Source: Collinsella aerofaciens (GTDB lineage: Bacteria; Actinomycetota; Coriobacteriia; Coriobacteriales; Coriobacteriaceae). Taken from it: DNA of 64,000 bases. Below, in pieces: positions 49,097 through 57,846 of the stretch (positions within the stretch are counted from its first letter, which is position 1; each line of letters begins with the position of its first letter). Below the pieces are notes generated by a model that saw nothing but the letters and a program-made list of their open reading frames with translations, ran no database searches and was not told the origin of the DNA. The DNA lies in contig NZ_JADNOH010000048.1 in NCBI RefSeq assembly GCF_015557435.1, positions 1-64,000 on the forward strand, in the 5' to 3' direction. The position numbers and the translations under genes are program-made.

Positions 49097-50440
49097 CTAG
49101 TTGGCCATGACGCCTTCGGTCCAGGCCTCGACGTCCTCAATACGCAGGACGTTGGCGACCTCGGCCACGCAGTCGACGCCTGCAAGCTCGGCGGCGGCAG
49201 CCTGGACGTCCTTCTCGAGTGCGCGGTGCGTCAGGAAGATGACCGAGCAGGTGTCGCTGACGCCCGATTTGCCGTCCTCGACCTGGTTGATGAGCGAGAT
49301 CGAGATGTTGTGCTTGGCGAAGATATCGACCGTCTCGGACAGGGCGCCCACGCGGTCGGCGACCTTCAGGCGCACATAGTACTTGGTCTGGAGCTCGTCC
49401 ATGGGCTTAAAGGCGAGGTTGTGGCCGTAGGGCTCAATCTCGGGCAGCGGTGCCACGCCGCGGCTGATCTGCTCGGACAGCGACAGAATGTCGCCCACGA
49501 CGGCGCTCGCGGTGGGGAAGGAGCCTGCGCCGGCACCGTAGAACATGGTCTCACCCACGGCGTCGCCCACCACGTAGACGGCGTTCATGGCGCCATTGAC
49601 CTTGGCGAGCATGTGATCGGCGGGGATGAGCGTGGGATGCACACGGACGTCGACGCCGGCATCGGTGTTGCGGGCGATGCCCAGCAGCTTAATGGTGTAG
49701 CCGAGCTCGCGGGCCTGGGCGATGTCCGCGGCGCCGATGGTACGGATGCCCTGCTGGTAGACGTCGTCGGTGGTCACGCGGGTGCCAAAGCCGATGGAGG
49801 CGAGGATGGCCGTCTTGCTGGCGGCGTCGAAACCGTCGACGTCGGCGGACGGATCGGCCTCGGCGTAACCCTTGGCCTGGGCGTCGGCGAGCACGTCGGC
49901 GTAATCGGCGCCCTCGGCGTCCATGCGCGACAGGATGTAGTTGGTGGTGCCGTTGAGGATGCCGGCGATGGTCAGGATCTTGTTGCCCACCAGGTCGTGC
50001 TCGAGCGTGCTGACGATGGGGATACCGCCGCCGCAGCTTGCCTCGCACTTGATCTGCACGCCGCACTCACGCGCCTTCTCGGCGAGCGTCTCGACATGAC
50101 GGCCGAGCAAAGCCTTGTTGGCAGAGACGACGTGCTTGCCGTTCTCGAAGGCCGTGGTGAAGATCTCGGTCGCGGGGTGCTCGCCGCCGATCAGCTCGAC
50201 GACGATGTCGACGGCGGGGTCGGTGACGACGTCATGCCAGTCGCTCGTAAAGGCCTCGCGCTCAATACCGGCGGCTTCGGCCTGCTCCCAGGCAAGCGCG
50301 CAGGCGCGGGTCAGCTTAAGGTCGATGCCGTAGGCGGCCAGGTACTCATCGTGGTGGCTCTTGATCAGACGGGCCACGCCGCCACCGACGGTTCCCAGAC
50401 CGATCAGGCCGACGTTCACGGTGCGCAGGGGTTCGCTCAT
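49097..50440 (-). CDS. hom: homoserine dehydrogenase
   Basis: This 447-residue enzyme makes homoserine from aspartate semialdehyde, supplying threonine and methionine. The NAD(P)-binding GLIGLGTVGGG (about 11-21), the SANKALLG block, the catalytic GILNGTTNYI and the C-terminal ACT domain (about 365-440, with VADRVGALSETVD), which binds threonine for feedback control, are all present. The start follows GAAGGAG. No thrB or thrC is adjacent; the gene is single. Confidence 0.95.
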   Translation of the reverse strand: MSEPLRTVNVGLIGLGTVGGGVARLIKSHHDEYLAAYGIDLKLTRACALAWEQAEAAGIEREAFTSDWHDVVTDPAVDIVVELIGGEHPATEIFTTAFENGKHVVSANKALLGRHVETLAEKARECGVQIKCEASCGGGIPIVSTLEHDLVGNKILTIAGILNGTTNYILSRMDAEGADYADVLADAQAKGYAEADPSADVDGFDAASKTAILASIGFGTRVTTDDVYQQGIRTIGAADIAQARELGYTIKLLGIARNTDAGVDVRVHPTLIPADHMLAKVNGAMNAVYVVGDAVGETMFYGAGAGSFPTASAVVGDILSLSEQISRGVAPLPEIEPYGHNLAFKPMDELQTKYYVRLKVADRVGALSETVDIFAKHNISISLINQVEDGKSGVSDTCSVIFLTHRALEKDVQAAAAELAGVDCVAEVANVLRIEDVEAWTEGVMAN

Positions 50441-50567
50441 AGATAGCTCCTTCGTGCATCTGTATGGATGATTGACCAGTTAAGGTTGAGTGCATTCTAG
50501 CGTGAACCGAGAGCGCGTGCTTGCCAGGCAACAGGAGCCGCTCAAAACGCTACCCCCGAAACGCTGC

Positions 50568-50580
50568 GGAAACATTGGAA
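50568..50580. promoter_or_regulatory. GGAAACATT motif upstream of first liv binding protein
   Basis: GGAAACATT (50568-50576) is followed by GGAAAC. The same nine bases occur at 51919-51927 upstream of the second binding-protein gene, and GGAAACCTATT occurs just before livH (near 53425). A shared regulator site is plausible. Both intergenic regions are otherwise gene-free. Confidence 0.4.
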
Positions 50581-50689
50581 ACACGCTCGCTACAAACGAA
50601 GTTCCGTAACAAACTGTCAACGTTTGAACCATAAGGTTTGCCCTGTACCGCAAGACGGCCGCACCGCGGCCAGCGAAAAGGGGGACACC

Positions 50690-51856
50690 ATGTTCAACAT
50701 CAACAGCACGCTCAGCCGTAGGAACTTCCTCGCCGGCGCCGTCGCGCTCGGTAGTACCGTTGCGCTTGCCGGTTGTTCGTCGGGTGGCTCGGATGGCGGC
50801 TCCGCCGATGGAGACGGCGCATTCAAGATCGGTGTCATCGGCCCTTTGACCGGTGCCGCGGCAACCTATGGTGTCTCGGTCGAGAAGGGCGCCAAGCTCG
50901 CCGTAAAGGATTTCTCGACCAAGGACCTCAAGCTCTCGCTTAAGTCCGAAGACGACGTCGCCGACGGCGAGAAGGCCATCAACGCCTTCAATACCCTGTG
51001 CGACTGGGGTATGCAGGCGCTTGTCGGCCCCGTTACCACCGGTGCCGCCGTCGCCGTTTCGGGCGAGATTGCCGACGACATGCTTATGGTCACGCCTTCT
51101 GCCTCGTCGCTTGACGTCACCAAGGACAAGACCACGGTCTTCCAGGTCTGCTTCACCGATCCCACCATGGGCACGAGCGCTGCGAAGTTCTTGGCCGAGA
51201 AGTACGCAGACGCCAAGATCGCCCTGTTCTACAACTCCGGCGATACGTATAGCTCGGGCGTTGCCGATGCCTTTGCCGAGCAGGCCAAGGAGTCCAAGCT
51301 CGATATCGTCGACACCGAGACCTTTAAAGACGACTCTTCCACGAGCTTTACCAACCAGTTGACCAAGGCCAAGGAGGCCGGCGCCACGCTCATCTTTGCG
51401 CCCATCTACTACACGCCGGCATCCGTCCTGCTCAAGAATGCGAGCGACATGGGCTACGACATGACGCTCATGGGTACCGACGGCATGGACGGCCTGCTCT
51501 CCGTCGAGGGCTTCGACACCTCGCTTGCCGAGGGCGTGCTGCTCATGACGCCGTTCTCCGCCGATGACGAGAAGAACGCCGACTTCGTCAAGGCATACAA
51601 GGAGGAGTACGACGAGACCCCCAACCAGTTTGCCGCCGACGCCTACGACTGTGTCCACGCTATCGCCGAGGCTATCGACAAGGCCGGCATCGACACGACG
51701 GCCGACGGTGCCGACATTGCCACCGACCTTGCCAAAGCCATGCGTAAGATCAAGATCGAGGGCTTGACGGGCGAGCTGACGTGGAACGACGAGGGCCAGG
51801 TCGAGAAGCCCGCCACGGCTTATGTGATTCAGGGCGGCAAATACATCGCCGCCTAA
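50690..51856 (+). CDS. branched-chain amino-acid ABC transporter substrate-binding lipoprotein 1
   Basis: This 388-residue LivJ/LivK-type binding protein has a twin-arginine-like start (SRRNFLAGA) and a lipobox LAGC with the lipidated Cys29, so it is a membrane-anchored lipoprotein. The type-I periplasmic fold follows from GVIGPLTGAAATYGVS onward. It is 70-plus percent similar by eye to the next gene, the product of a tandem duplication. ATG at 50690 follows AAAAGGGGG. It and its paralogue deliver ligand to LivHMGF; their specificities may differ. Confidence 0.93.
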   Translation: MFNINSTLSRRNFLAGAVALGSTVALAGCSSGGSDGGSADGDGAFKIGVIGPLTGAAATYGVSVEKGAKLAVKDFSTKDLKLSLKSEDDVADGEKAINAFNTLCDWGMQALVGPVTTGAAVAVSGEIADDMLMVTPSASSLDVTKDKTTVFQVCFTDPTMGTSAAKFLAEKYADAKIALFYNSGDTYSSGVADAFAEQAKESKLDIVDTETFKDDSSTSFTNQLTKAKEAGATLIFAPIYYTPASVLLKNASDMGYDMTLMGTDGMDGLLSVEGFDTSLAEGVLLMTPFSADDEKNADFVKAYKEEYDETPNQFAADAYDCVHAIAEAIDKAGIDTTADGADIATDLAKAMRKIKIEGLTGELTWNDEGQVEKPATAYVIQGGKYIAA

Positions 51857-51918
51857 GTGCGCATGAAACGCGACCGGTGAGGCTGCTTTATTCAGAACAA
51901 GGGCGCTTGTAACAGAAT

Positions 51919-51927
51919 GGAAACATT
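51919..51927. promoter_or_regulatory. GGAAACATT motif upstream of second liv binding protein
   Basis: This is an exact copy of the nine bases at 50568-50576, located in the AT-rich 51857-52127 region before the second binding-protein gene, where a promoter is expected. No gene is supported in the interval. Confidence 0.4.
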
Positions 51928-52127
51928 ACTTTCACACAATAAAGTGGCATAGCTGCATAAAGCGATAGAAATACGCAGAATTATGGATATAAGGACAAAC
52001 CGAAAGAAAAGTTGAAATAATCGCCACTTTTCCCAACTAAAGCGTCTACTATTTTGCGAACGCCGAACACGGCGAAGGATGGCCTGTCGGGTAACCGAAA
52101 CCCGACGAGAAATGAGAGGAGAGCCGC

Positions 52128-53315
52128 ATGTCGAGCCTCACCGGTAAGTCATTGAACCCTGTTATGAATCGCAGGAGCGTTATCGCGAGCGCAGCAGGTC
52201 TGGGGGCGATGTCCATTCTAGCTGGCTGCTCCTCCAACGGCGGCGATAGCGGTTCCGCTTCGAGCGACGCCTCGTTTAAGATCGGCACCATCGGCCCGCT
52301 GACCGGTGCAAATGCCTCCTATGGCAAGTCCGTTACTCAGGCCGTCGAGCTTGGCTGCAAGGATTTCTCCACCAAGGAACTTCCGCTTGCCAGCAAGGCC
52401 GAGGACGATCAGGCCGACGGCGAGAAGGCCGTCAACGCCTTTAATAATCTTCTGGACTGGGGTATGCAGGCCCTCGTCGGCCCGACCACCACGGGCGCAT
52501 CGGTTGCCGTTGCCGCCGAGTGCGGCAAGGACCCCGAGACGTTCATGATCACCCCGTCCGCGTCTTCCGAGGACGTCACCAAGGGCAAGGATTGCGTCTT
52601 CCAGGTTTGCTTTACCGACCCCAACCAGGGCGTCAACGCTGCCAAGTTCCTGGCCGAGAAGTATGCGGACGAGAAGTTCGTGCTCTTCTATAACTCCGGC
52701 GACGCATATTCTTCGGGTATTGCCGATGCCTTTAAGGCCCAGGCCGCTGAGTCCAAGCTCGAGATCGTTGACGAGGAAACCTTTAAGGACGACTCTTCCA
52801 CGAGCTTCACCAACCAGCTGACCAAGGCCAAGCAGGCCGGTGCCACCATGATCTTCGCGCCGATCTACTACACGCCGGCGTCTGTCCTGCTCAAGAACGC
52901 TAAGGACATGGGCTACGACGTCAAGATGATGGGCTGCGACGGCATGGACGGCATCCTGGGTGTGGAGGGCTTCGACACCTCCCTTGCCGAGGGCCTGCTG
53001 CTCATGACCCCGTTCTCCGCCGACGACGAGAAGAATGCCGACTTCGTCAACGCCTATAAGGACGCTTATGGCGATACCCCCGACCAGTTTGCCGCCGACG
53101 CCTACGACGGCGTGCACGCTGTGGTCGAGGCTCTCAAGGAGGCCGGACTGGGTGTCGACGCCGATCCCACCGAGGTCGCCGAGAAGCTGCCCGAGGCCAT
53201 GCTCAAGATTACCGTTGACGGCCTGACCGGCAAGCTCTCCTGGAATGACAAGGGCCAGGTCCAGAAGGACCCGACGGCGTACGTCATCACCGACGGCAAG
53301 TACGTACAGGCCTAA
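52128..53315 (+). CDS. branched-chain amino-acid ABC transporter substrate-binding lipoprotein 2
   Basis: This 395-residue paralogue of the preceding gene has a NRRSVIAS start and lipobox LAGC with Cys34. Long blocks are identical with the first copy, such as TFKDDSSTSFTNQLTKAK and IFAPIYYTPASVLLKNA, whereas the 140-165 and C-terminal stretches differ. ATG at 52128 follows GAGAGGAGAG. Its own AT-rich promoter region separates it from copy 1, so the two can be regulated apart. It is the copy next to the permease genes. Confidence 0.93.
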   Translation: MSSLTGKSLNPVMNRRSVIASAAGLGAMSILAGCSSNGGDSGSASSDASFKIGTIGPLTGANASYGKSVTQAVELGCKDFSTKELPLASKAEDDQADGEKAVNAFNNLLDWGMQALVGPTTTGASVAVAAECGKDPETFMITPSASSEDVTKGKDCVFQVCFTDPNQGVNAAKFLAEKYADEKFVLFYNSGDAYSSGIADAFKAQAAESKLEIVDEETFKDDSSTSFTNQLTKAKQAGATMIFAPIYYTPASVLLKNAKDMGYDVKMMGCDGMDGILGVEGFDTSLAEGLLLMTPFSADDEKNADFVNAYKDAYGDTPDQFAADAYDGVHAVVEALKEAGLGVDADPTEVAEKLPEAMLKITVDGLTGKLSWNDKGQVQKDPTAYVITDGKYVQA

Positions 53316-53346
53316 TAGGCCGCCTTACATAGAGCGGTTTTGATCC

Positions 53347-53407
53347 CAAGCAGGGGAGGTTTTGGCCTTCCCTGCTTGCTTGGTATCTAGGGACGATGTA
53401 ACGTCCC
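53347..53407 (+). promoter_or_regulatory. two stem-loops between binding-protein and permease genes
   Basis: CAAGCAGGG (53347-53355) is exactly complementary to CCCTGCTTG (53370-53378), and GGGACG (53390-53395) to CGTCCC (53402-53407), the latter before TGTTTCAT. They may trim transcription so that binding protein is made in excess over the membrane parts, common in such operons. Function not tested. Confidence 0.55.
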
Positions 53408-53454
53408 TGTTTCATACATCAATTGGAAACCTATTCGAAAGGGGGATGTGGAAC

Positions 53455-54336
53455 ATGACGGTCTTTATCCAATACCTGGTCAACGGCCTGTCCATGGGCA
53501 GCGTCTACGCCATCATCGCGTTGGGCTACACCATGGTCTACGGTATCGCCAAGATGCTGAACTTCGCTCACGGCGACGTCATCATGGTCGGTGCCTATGT
53601 CTCGTTCTGCGCCACGTCGTATCTCGGCCTCCCGGGCTGGGCTTCTGTAATTCTCTCTTGTGCGGTCTGCACGGTTCTCGGTGTTCTCATCGAGGGCCTG
53701 GCCTATAAGCCGCTGCGTCAGGCGGGCCCGCTGGCCGTTCTGATCACGGCCATCGGCGTGTCCTACTTCCTGCAGAACGCCGCCCAGCTCCTGTGGGGCG
53801 CCACACCCAAGAACTTTACTTCGCTCGTCACCTTCCCGGTGCCGGAGTTCTTGGCCAAGTACAACGTGAGCGCCGTCTCGCTCGTCACCATCGTCGCCTG
53901 CCTGGTCATTATGGCCGGCCTGGTGTTCTTTACGGGCAAGACCAAGATGGGCAAGGCCATGCGCGCCGTGTCCGAGGACAAGGCCGCCGCTCAGCTCATG
54001 GGCATCAACGTCAACCGCACCATCTCGATGACGTTCGCCATCGGCTCTGCCCTTGCCGCCATCGCCGGCGTGCTGCTGTGCTCCTACTCGCCGGTCCTGC
54101 AGCCCACGACGGGCGCCATGCCCGGCATCAAAGCCTTCGACGCCGCCGTCTTCGGTGGTATCGGCTCCATTCCCGGCGCCTTTGTCGGTGGCATTCTCAT
54201 CGGCATCATCGAGGCCATGGCACAGGCCTACATTTCCACGAGCCTTGCCAACTCCATTGTCTTTGGCGTTCTGATCATCGTCCTGCTCGTCAAGCCTGCC
54301 GGCCTCTTGGGCAAGTACGTCCCCGAGAAGGTGTAG
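53455..54336 (+). CDS. livH: branched-chain amino-acid ABC transporter permease LivH
   Basis: This 293-residue membrane component has seven to eight hydrophobic helices and the LivH hallmarks NGLSMGSVYAIIALGYTMVYG and FAHGDVIMVGAY near the start. It pairs with LivM to form the translocation path. ATG at 53455 has AAAGGGGG upstream; an ATG at 53446 lies directly against that site and is unlikely. Confidence 0.93.
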   Translation: MTVFIQYLVNGLSMGSVYAIIALGYTMVYGIAKMLNFAHGDVIMVGAYVSFCATSYLGLPGWASVILSCAVCTVLGVLIEGLAYKPLRQAGPLAVLITAIGVSYFLQNAAQLLWGATPKNFTSLVTFPVPEFLAKYNVSAVSLVTIVACLVIMAGLVFFTGKTKMGKAMRAVSEDKAAAQLMGINVNRTISMTFAIGSALAAIAGVLLCSYSPVLQPTTGAMPGIKAFDAAVFGGIGSIPGAFVGGILIGIIEAMAQAYISTSLANSIVFGVLIIVLLVKPAGLLGKYVPEKV

Positions 54337-54345
54337 GTGAGCGTT

Positions 54346-55425
54346 ATGAAGTTCCTTAAAGACAAGCAGACGCGTCACGACTTTGTCACGTACGCCATGT
54401 GCATCGTGGCCTTCGCCATCGTGTTCTTTATGCAGTCCAACCACATGATCCCGCGCATGATCGCCGGTCAGCTGGTTCCCATTACGGCCTACATCGTCAT
54501 GGCCATCTCGCTTAACCTCGTCGTCGGCATCGCGGGCGACCTGTCGCTGGGCCACGCGGGCTTTATGAGTGTGGGTGCCTACACGGGTATCGTCACCGCG
54601 GTCGCCCTCGAGAGCGCCGTTCCCTCCGATCCGGTGCGCCTCATCATCAGCATTGTGGTCGGCGCTATCGCCGCAGCCATCTTGGGCTTCTTGATTGGCA
54701 TCCCGGTCCTTCGCCTGAGCGGCGACTACCTGGCCATCGTGACGCTTGCCTTTGGCGAGATCATCAAAGAGATCGTCACCTGCCTTATCGTAGGCGTCGA
54801 CTCGCGTGGTCTGCACGTGATCTTCAATATCACGGGCAACTCCACGATCGACGACCTGCACCTGCTCGAGGACGGCACCGCCATCATCAAGGGCGCCCAG
54901 GGTGCCTCGGGCGTGTCGACCTATTCGACCTTCCTTGCCGGGGCCATCTTGGTCATGGTCGCGCTCGTGATCGTGCTCAACCTGGTCCGCAGCCGTACCG
55001 GTCGTGCCATCATGGCCGTGCGCGATAACAAGATCGCTGCCGAGTCCGTGGGCATCTCCGTCACCCAGTACCGTATGATCGCCTTCGTGGTTTCCGCTGC
55101 CCTCGCCGGTGCCGCCGGAGCCCTCTTCGGCGGCAACTTCTCGCAGCTCTCCGCCACCAAGTTCGACTTCAACACGTCGATTCTCATCCTGGTGTTCGTG
55201 GTCCTGGGTGGTCTGGGCAACATGCGCGGCTCCGTCATCGCTGCGGCGCTGCTCACAGTGCTCCCCGAGCTGCTCCGCCAGTTCTCGGACTACCGCATGC
55301 TCATCTACGCCATCGTGCTGATTCTGGTCATGATTTTTACCAACAACCCGCAGCTCAAGGCGTTCTTCGGTCGCATTAAGGACCGCATTGCTCCCAAGAA
55401 GGAGGTGGCAGCCGATGCCCAGTAA
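54346..55425 (+). CDS. livM: branched-chain amino-acid ABC transporter permease LivM
   Basis: This permease of about 359 residues has the LivM-type NLVVGIAGDLSLGHAGFMSVG and RLSGDYLAIVTLAFGEIIKEI, with eight or more hydrophobic helices. The frame is open at GTG 54337, directly after the livH stop; ATG at 54346 is my preferred start. It overlaps livG by eleven bases. Confidence 0.92.
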   Translation: MKFLKDKQTRHDFVTYAMCIVAFAIVFFMQSNHMIPRMIAGQLVPITAYIVMAISLNLVVGIAGDLSLGHAGFMSVGAYTGIVTAVALESAVPSDPVRLIISIVVGAIAAAILGFLIGIPVLRLSGDYLAIVTLAFGEIIKEIVTCLIVGVDSRGLHVIFNITGNSTIDDLHLLEDGTAIIKGAQGASGVSTYSTFLAGAILVMVALVIVLNLVRSRTGRAIMAVRDNKIAAESVGISVTQYRMIAFVVSAALAGAAGALFGGNFSQLSATKFDFNTSILILVFVVLGGLGNMRGSVIAAALLTVLPELLRQFSDYRMLIYAIVLILVMIFTNNPQLKAFFGRIKDRIAPKKEVAADAQ

Positions 55426-56275
55426 GTTTGAGTTCAACAAGGGTAAGATGGTTCCGTATCCGTCTGGCGCCATCGTTCCCGACCGCGACCTGGGCGAGCG
55501 CCCGGCACTCGAGTGCATTCACCTGGGCATTGAGTTCGGTGGCCTTAAGGCTGTTGACGACTTTAGCCTGACCATCGGCAAGACCGAGATCGCCGGTCTC
55601 ATTGGCCCCAACGGTGCCGGTAAGACCACGGTCTTCAACCTGCTCACCAAGGTGTATCAGCCCACGCACGGCACCATCCTGCTCGACGGCGAGGACACCT
55701 CGGGCAAGTCGGTCTATCAGGTCAACCGCATGGGCATCGCCCGTACCTTCCAGAACATTCGTCTGTTCAACACCATGACGGTGGAGGACAACGTCAAAGT
55801 CGGCCTGCACAACCAGGAGCGCTACTCCGGTTTTGAGGGTGTGCTGCGCCTGCCGACGTATTGGAAGCACGAGAAGGCCGCCCACGAGCGCGCCATGGAG
55901 CTGCTGTCCATCTTTGACATGGAGCACCTGGCAAATGAGCAGGCCGGCTCGCTGCCTTATGGCGCCCAGCGTCGTCTGGAGATTGTCCGCGCCCTTGCGA
56001 CCAACCCCAAGTTGCTGCTGCTCGACGAGCCTGCCGCCGGCATGAACCCGTCCGAGACCGCGGAGCTCATGGAGAACATCGTCAAGATCCGCGACACCTT
56101 CGGCATCGCCATCATGCTCATCGAGCACGACATGTCGCTCGTCATGAACATCTGCGAGGGCATCTGCGTGCTTAACTTTGGTAAGGTCATCGCCAAGGGC
56201 ACGGCCGAGGAAATCCAGAACAACGATGCCGTTATCGAGGCGTATCTGGGCAAGCAGGATAAGGGGGAGAACTAA
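55415..56275 (+). CDS. livG: branched-chain amino-acid ABC transporter ATPase LivG
   Basis: This 286-residue ATPase has Walker A GPNGAGKT (64-71), a LivG-type signature LPYGAQRRLEI and Walker B LLLLDEPAAG. A ~33-residue N-terminal stretch with no counterpart in typical LivG precedes the nucleotide-binding domain. ATG at 55415 has AAGGAGG at ideal spacing and overlaps the end of livM. Confidence 0.93.
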   Translation: MPSKFEFNKGKMVPYPSGAIVPDRDLGERPALECIHLGIEFGGLKAVDDFSLTIGKTEIAGLIGPNGAGKTTVFNLLTKVYQPTHGTILLDGEDTSGKSVYQVNRMGIARTFQNIRLFNTMTVEDNVKVGLHNQERYSGFEGVLRLPTYWKHEKAAHERAMELLSIFDMEHLANEQAGSLPYGAQRRLEIVRALATNPKLLLLDEPAAGMNPSETAELMENIVKIRDTFGIAIMLIEHDMSLVMNICEGICVLNFGKVIAKGTAEEIQNNDAVIEAYLGKQDKGEN

Positions 56276-56989
56276 ATGGCAGAGCCGATGCTTTCCGTCT
56301 ACAACATCAACGTCTGGTACGGCGCCATCCACGCCATCAAGGACATCTCCTTTAACGTCAACGAGGGTGAGATCGTGGCCCTGATCGGCGCCAACGGTGC
56401 CGGCAAGTCCACGACGCTTAAGACTGTCTCGGGCCTGCTGCGCTCCAAGACCGGCTCCATCAAGTTTATGGGCGAGGACATTACCCATACGCCCGCCGAC
56501 AAGCTGGTGGGCAAGGGTCTGGCTCAGGTTCCCGAGGGACGTCGCGCCTTTTTGCAGATGACGGTCGAGGAGAACCTGGAGATGGGCGCTTACACGCAGC
56601 CCAAGTCCACGGTAGCCCCGGGTCTTGAGCGCGTCTACGAGCAGTTCCCGCGCCTTAAGGAGCGCCGTCGTCAGGTCGCCGGCACCCTTTCGGGCGGCGA
56701 GCAGCAGATGCTCGTTATGGGCCGCGCCCTTATGAGCAACCCCAAGCTGCTCATGCTCGACGAGCCCTCCATGGGCCTGGCGCCGATTCTGATCGAGCAG
56801 ATCTTCCAGATCGTCGAGGACCTGCACAAGGCCGGCACCACGGTGCTTCTGGTCGAGCAGAACGCGCAGATGGCGCTTTCCATCGCCACGCGCGGCTACG
56901 TGCTCGAGACCGGCAAGATCACCATGACCGGCACCGGCCAGGAGCTCCTGCATGACGACAACGTCCGCAAGGCCTATCTGGGCGGTTAA
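56276..56989 (+). CDS. livF: branched-chain amino-acid ABC transporter ATPase LivF
   Basis: This 237-residue ATPase has Walker A GANGAGKS, the signature LSGGEQQML and Walker B LLMLDEPSMGLAP, in the normal LivF size. With LivG it powers the transporter. It starts at 56276, directly after livG, with AGGGGGAG upstream, and ends at a strong terminator closing the liv operon. Confidence 0.94.
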   Translation: MAEPMLSVYNINVWYGAIHAIKDISFNVNEGEIVALIGANGAGKSTTLKTVSGLLRSKTGSIKFMGEDITHTPADKLVGKGLAQVPEGRRAFLQMTVEENLEMGAYTQPKSTVAPGLERVYEQFPRLKERRRQVAGTLSGGEQQMLVMGRALMSNPKLLMLDEPSMGLAPILIEQIFQIVEDLHKAGTTVLLVEQNAQMALSIATRGYVLETGKITMTGTGQELLHDDNVRKAYLGG

Positions 56990-57002
56990 TCCATTCAACA
57001 AA

Positions 57003-57038
57003 GGGGGCGCTGACTATCCCGGTCAGCGCCCCCTTTTT
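57003..57038 (+). terminator. terminator of the liv operon
   Basis: GGGGGCGCTGAC (57003-57014) is exactly complementary to GTCAGCGCCCCC (57022-57033), followed by TTTTT. Confidence 0.93.
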
Positions 57039-57107
57039 AAGTTGCGGTGAAATAGGGACTAATTGGGGGTTCAAGAAGCCAAAACAGTCCCTATTCCACC
57101 GCAACTT
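57039..57107. repeat. 22-bp inverted repeat, dispersed-element type
   Basis: AAGTTGCGGTGAAATAGGGACT (57039-57060) is complementary to 57086-57107 with one mismatch (A for G), around a 25-base loop. It sits between the liv terminator and the cutC start. The design resembles the other palindromic intergenic elements in this window but is a different sequence. Confidence 0.75.
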
Positions 57108-57165
57108 CATGGGGGCGTGCGACAATGCCCGTCGGAAAACACTTGCTGCCTTTGGGGGTCTATCT

Positions 57166-57843
57166 ATGCTGTACGAGTTTTGTGCCGAGAACTTTGAGCG
57201 GGTGCCGGCGGCTATCGAGGCCGGTGCGGGGCGCATTGAGCTGTGCGACAACCTCGCCGTCGGTGGCACCACGCCTTCCGCCGGCGTTATCAGCGCTACG
57301 GTCAACAATGCTCACGAGCATGATGCGCAGGTGATGTGCATGATTCGCCCGCGTGGTGGCGACTTTCATTACAGCCAGGACGAGCTGCGCATGATGGAGA
57401 TGGATCTGGGCCTTGCCGTGAGTGCCGGCGTTGACGGCCTGGTCTTTGGATGCTGCAAGCCCTGTGCCGGCGGCTGGGCGCTCGACGAGCTCACCCTCGG
57501 CGCCCTCGTGATGGCTGCGGGCTGTGCGGCAGAGGAGTGCAAGCGTGAGCTCATCGACATCACCTTCCACATGGCATTTGACCAGCTCTCACCCGAGGCT
57601 CAGCTCGATGCAATTGACACGCTTGCCGACTGCGGCGTTACGCGCATCTTGACGCACGGCGGAGCGGCCGGCACGCCGATTGAGGGTAATTTCGATCATC
57701 TGGCTCGCTTGATCGAGTATGCGGGTGATCGCTTGACCATCCTTCCCGGTGGTGGCATCACCGCGGCCAACCGCGATGCGGTCGCGGCGGCGCTGGGCGT
57801 GTCCGAGCTCCATGGCACCAGAATCGTGCCGCTGGAGGCGTAG
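57166..57843 (+). CDS. CutC-family protein
   Basis: This 225-residue TIM-barrel protein of the CutC family is linked to copper handling in some organisms, though the reaction is not established. The family's EFCAENFERVPAAIEAGAGR at the start, MIRPRGGDF, and RILTHGGA are clear, with GGGI near the end. ATG at 57166 follows GGGGG. The next gene begins three bases after the stop, indicating a two-gene transcript. Confidence 0.9.
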   Translation: MLYEFCAENFERVPAAIEAGAGRIELCDNLAVGGTTPSAGVISATVNNAHEHDAQVMCMIRPRGGDFHYSQDELRMMEMDLGLAVSAGVDGLVFGCCKPCAGGWALDELTLGALVMAAGCAAEECKRELIDITFHMAFDQLSPEAQLDAIDTLADCGVTRILTHGGAAGTPIEGNFDHLARLIEYAGDRLTILPGGGITAANRDAVAAALGVSELHGTRIVPLEA

Positions 57844-57846
57844 CCC

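Noticed and set aside
53431-57001. Minus-strand open frames of 500-700 codons opposite the liv genes
   Set aside because: Antisense shadows of conserved transporter genes; composition His/Asp/Gly/Val-rich and no motifs.
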